The translations under genes were made by a program, and so were the position numbers. The notes under the pieces are model-generated. The model was not told the origin of the DNA and ran no database searches. It worked only from the letters and a program-made list of their open reading frames with translations. 8,570 bases of DNA from Verrucomicrobiota bacterium (lineage in GTDB: Bacteria > Verrucomicrobiota > Verrucomicrobiia > Limisphaerales > UBA1096): assembly GCA_015658765.1 (NCBI GenBank), contig DQOE01000140.1, forward strand, positions 1-8,570. The letters are read 5' to 3'. Of the stretch, positions 6,524 through 8,570 are shown piece after piece (position 1 is the stretch's first letter; each line of letters starts with the position of its first letter).

Positions 6524-7276
6524 TCAGCCCTCGGCGATCGCCGCTTTCTGCAACTCCAGCAGCTCAGCCACCCCCTTGCGTCCGTGTGCCAGCATGGTGG
6601 TCAACTCGGCTTCGGTGAAGCTGTTTTTCTCGCCGGTGCCCTGCAACTCGATGAACTCGCCGGTGGCGTTCATCACGAGGTTCATGTCCACCTCGGCAGC
6701 GACGTCCTCGACGTACGGTAGATCCAAAATCGGCACGCCGCCCACCACGCCGACGCTCACCGCGGCGACCGGGGAAATGATCGGATCGCACTCCAGCAAT
6801 CCCTCCGACTGCAGCTTGGCCAAGGCCAGCGACAGCGCCACGTAACCGCCGGTGATCGACGCCGTGCGCGTGCCGCCGTCGGCTTGGAGCACGTCGCAGT
6901 CGATCCAAATCGTGCGCGAGCCGAGCTTGATCATGTCCACGGCAGCCCGCATCGAGCGGCCGATGAGACGCTGGATTTCCTGTGAGCGCCCGTCGATTTT
7001 CCCCCTGGTGATGTCGCGCCGTTTGCGGTCGAGCGTCGAGTACGGCAGCATCGAGTACTCGGCGGTGAGCCAGCCGCCCTCGACGTTTTGCATCTTCATC
7101 CAGCGCGGCACCGATTCCTCGACGGTCGCGCTGCAAATAACGCGGGTGTCGCCCCACTCGATCAGCGTCGAGCCGGTGGCGTACGGGGCAATGTTGTTTT
7201 TGAAATTAACCGTGCGGAGTTGATCCACCGCGCGGCCGTCCGGTCGTTGTGTTGTGTTTGAGTCTCCCTCGCTCAT
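6524..7276 (-). CDS. rph: Ribonuclease PH
   Basis: A 250-residue phosphorolytic 3'-5' exoribonuclease that trims the 3' ends of tRNA precursors, releasing nucleoside diphosphates. Visible (numbered from ATG 7276): R-P-D-G-R near 11-15, G-D-T-R-V-I-C-S-A-T-V (42-52), E-Y-S-M-L-P-Y-S-T (73-81), G-R-S-Q-E-I-Q-R-L-I-G-R-S (96-108), the phosphate-binding G-G-T-R-T-A-S-I-T-G-G (134-144, Arg137) and the acidic site L-D-L-P-Y-V-E-D (184-191, Asp185 and Asp191). The length matches the family (about 240-255). A GTG at 7297 would add seven residues; the ATG is preferred because the common M-S-x-x-x-R-P-D-G-R start follows it. It precedes the phosphatase by 14 bp, whereas in many bacteria rph is followed by the rdgB/HAM1 pyrophosphatase. 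The 52-bp gap from the dehydratase could hold its own promoter, but none stands out. Confidence 0.96.
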   Translation of the reverse strand: MSEGDSNTTQRPDGRAVDQLRTVNFKNNIAPYATGSTLIEWGDTRVICSATVEESVPRWMKMQNVEGGWLTAEYSMLPYSTLDRKRRDITRGKIDGRSQEIQRLIGRSMRAAVDMIKLGSRTIWIDCDVLQADGGTRTASITGGYVALSLALAKLQSEGLLECDPIISPVAAVSVGVVGGVPILDLPYVEDVAAEVDMNLVMNATGEFIELQGTGEKNSFTEAELTTMLAHGRKGVAELLELQKAAIAEG

Positions 7277-7328
7277 GGCCGCGCAAGCTACCGTCACCCG
7301 GACGGCAACTCAATCCCGATCGCTCAAC

Positions 7329-8570
7329 TCAATGATAATGACGCGGATGATCCCCGGCGACATCGCGGTATTTGGTCGCGAACTCGATGCACGCGCCGGT
7401 GTCGAGCTGGCCGACGCAGCCCCGGTACATCTCCTGCCAAGGCGTCTGATGCCGCAGCTCCGGCGGCGAGTAATTTTCACCCCGCTTGGCCAAGGCCTCG
7501 TCCGACACCAGCAATTCGACCCGGCACTCGTTTAGATCCACCCGCACCTCGTCGCCAGTCTCGAGCAGGGCCAGGTTCCCGCCCACAGCCGACTCGGGAG
7601 CAATGTTCAAAATACTCGGGCTGGCCGAGGTGCCGCTTTGCCGGCCGTCGCCCATCGTCGGCAGCGTGTGAATGCCCTGTTTCAAAAGCCCGTCCGGCGG
7701 CTGCATATTCACCACTTCGCCGGAGCCGGGATAACCGATCGGCCCGCAGCCGCGAATCACCAGCATGCACGAGTCGTCGATTTCCAGCGACGGATCGTTG
7801 AGGCGCTCGCGATAATCCTCCGGCCCCTCAAACACAATCACACGCGACGTGAACACATTTTCATTCCCCGGCTCGGCCAAATACCGCGCCCGGAACTCGT
7901 CGCTGACGACACAGGTCTTGATCAGCGCCGCATCAAACAAGTTACCACTCAACACCAAAAAGCCGGCCCTCTCTTTCATCGGTTTTTTGTAGGCGTAAAT
8001 CACCTCGCGATCCGGTTCCGGCACGTCCACCTGGTTTTCGGCCACCGTATTGCCGCTCACGGTCAACGCGTCGCCGTGAATCCGCCCGGCGCCGAGCAAC
8101 TCGCGAACCACGCCCGGGATGCCGCCCGCACGATGGAAGGCCTCGCCAAGGTACTTGCCGGCCGGCTGGCAGTTGACGAGCAACGGCACGTCGTAGCCGA
8201 TGTCCTGCCAATCCTGCAGGCTCAACTCAACGCCCAAGTGCCGCGCGATGGCTGTTAGGTGAACGGGACAGTTCGTGGAACCGCCGATGGCTGTGTTGAC
8301 GACGACGGCATTCTCGAACGCCTCGCGGGTCATCACTTTGCTCGGCGTCAAATCTTCGTGAACCATGTCCACAATTCGTTTGCCGGTGCGGTACGCCATC
8401 TGGCCGCGCTCGCGATACGCCGCCGGGATCACCGCACAACTCGGCAACGACATGCCCAACGCCTCGGCGAGTGAATTCATCGAGAGCGCTGTCCCCATCG
8501 TGTTGCAGTGGCCGACGCTGGGCGACGAGGCGGCCACTTGGTCGAGCAATTCCTCGAAGGTGATTTTGCC
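7329..8570 (-). CDS. IlvD/Edd-family sugar-acid dehydratase (xylonate/arabonate type), 5' end off the window
   Basis: 413 residues are visible, open to the right edge, and the stop is TGA 7331-7329. The family uses a [2Fe-2S] cluster and Mg2+ to dehydrate 2,3-dihydroxy acids. Visible: the third cluster ligand Cys22 in G-H-C-N-T-M-G-T (20-27), S-M-N-S-L-A-E-A-L-G-M-S-L-P (30-43), G-G-S-T-N (96-100), M-Q-P-P-D (289-293), the catalytic Ser312 in D-G-R-Q-S-G-T-S (308-315), S-P-S-I-L-N (317-322) and the terminal P-R-H-Y-H. The Q-P-A-G-K-Y-L-G-E-A-F-H-R segment and the P-R-H-x-H end resemble pentonate dehydratases such as Caulobacter XylD and rhizobial arabonate dehydratase more than the branched-chain enzyme IlvD. 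About 170-180 N-terminal residues, including the first two cluster cysteines, lie outside. The exact substrate (xylonate, arabonate or another) cannot be fixed from sequence. Confidence 0.9.
   Translation of the reverse strand, partial: GKITFEELLDQVAASSPSVGHCNTMGTALSMNSLAEALGMSLPSCAVIPAAYRERGQMAYRTGKRIVDMVHEDLTPSKVMTREAFENAVVVNTAIGGSTNCPVHLTAIARHLGVELSLQDWQDIGYDVPLLVNCQPAGKYLGEAFHRAGGIPGVVRELLGAGRIHGDALTVSGNTVAENQVDVPEPDREVIYAYKKPMKERAGFLVLSGNLFDAALIKTCVVSDEFRARYLAEPGNENVFTSRVIVFEGPEDYRERLNDPSLEIDDSCMLVIRGCGPIGYPGSGEVVNMQPPDGLLKQGIHTLPTMGDGRQSGTSASPSILNIAPESAVGGNLALLETGDEVRVDLNECRVELLVSDEALAKRGENYSPPELRHQTPWQEMYRGCVGQLDTGACIEFATKYRDVAGDHPRHYH

Noticed and set aside
7306..7333. A 9-bp direct repeat CAACTCAAT between rph and the dehydratase
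   Set aside because: Short, partly inside the dehydratase stop region, and reasonably expected by chance.
7638..8258. A 206-residue plus-strand open frame inside the dehydratase
   Set aside because: Antisense shadow of a strongly conserved enzyme.

Overview
This window looks like a chromosomal segment from a fairly GC-rich bacterium (about 58% G+C by eye). The PilB ATPase has a QAPN-V-V-M-L-G-E-I-R-D Walker B region, the type IV pilus ATPases sit in tandem, and the sugar kinase and sugar-acid dehydratase resemble Verrucomicrobiota/PVC relatives. The phylum is an inference from protein flavour only; no rRNA or other marker is present.

Layout. (1) Positions 1-3418, minus strand: a compact type IV pilus motor operon, transcribed pilB -> pilT -> a second GspE/PilB-type N-terminal domain protein cut by the left edge. 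The gaps are 18 bp and a 1-base TGATG stop/start overlap. (2) Positions 3419-3709: a divergent intergenic region holding a terminator-like hairpin on the minus strand, a candidate promoter, two overlapping GC hairpins and a 12-bp direct repeat, all on the pilB side. (3) 3710-4708, plus: a BadF/BadG-type (N-acetylglucosamine kinase-like) sugar kinase. (4) 4749-4922, minus: a 57-residue charged orphan protein. (5) 5073-5763: a scar where the 3' third of prmA (minus) and a Vsr-family nuclease gene without its 5' end (plus) meet head to head near 5390. (6) 5865-8570, minus: a sugar-acid dehydratase (IlvD/Edd family, 5' end off the right edge), then RNase PH, then a histidine phosphatase; the last two are 14 bp apart.

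How the genes work together. PilB drives pilus extension and PilT retraction; the third gene probably supplies another assembly ATPase. The kinase and the dehydratase both fit sugar use, but they are not in one transcript. RNase PH and the phosphatase are probably co-transcribed. No mobile-element gene, CRISPR array, tRNA or rRNA was recognised.

The signals most worth following are: a palindrome CTTGNNCAAG present nine times (six as CTTGGCCAAG), far above chance; the prmA/vsr double-truncation junction; and the apparent terminator with no gene upstream of it in the pilB leader. I did not find convincing evidence for a wholly new multi-gene system.
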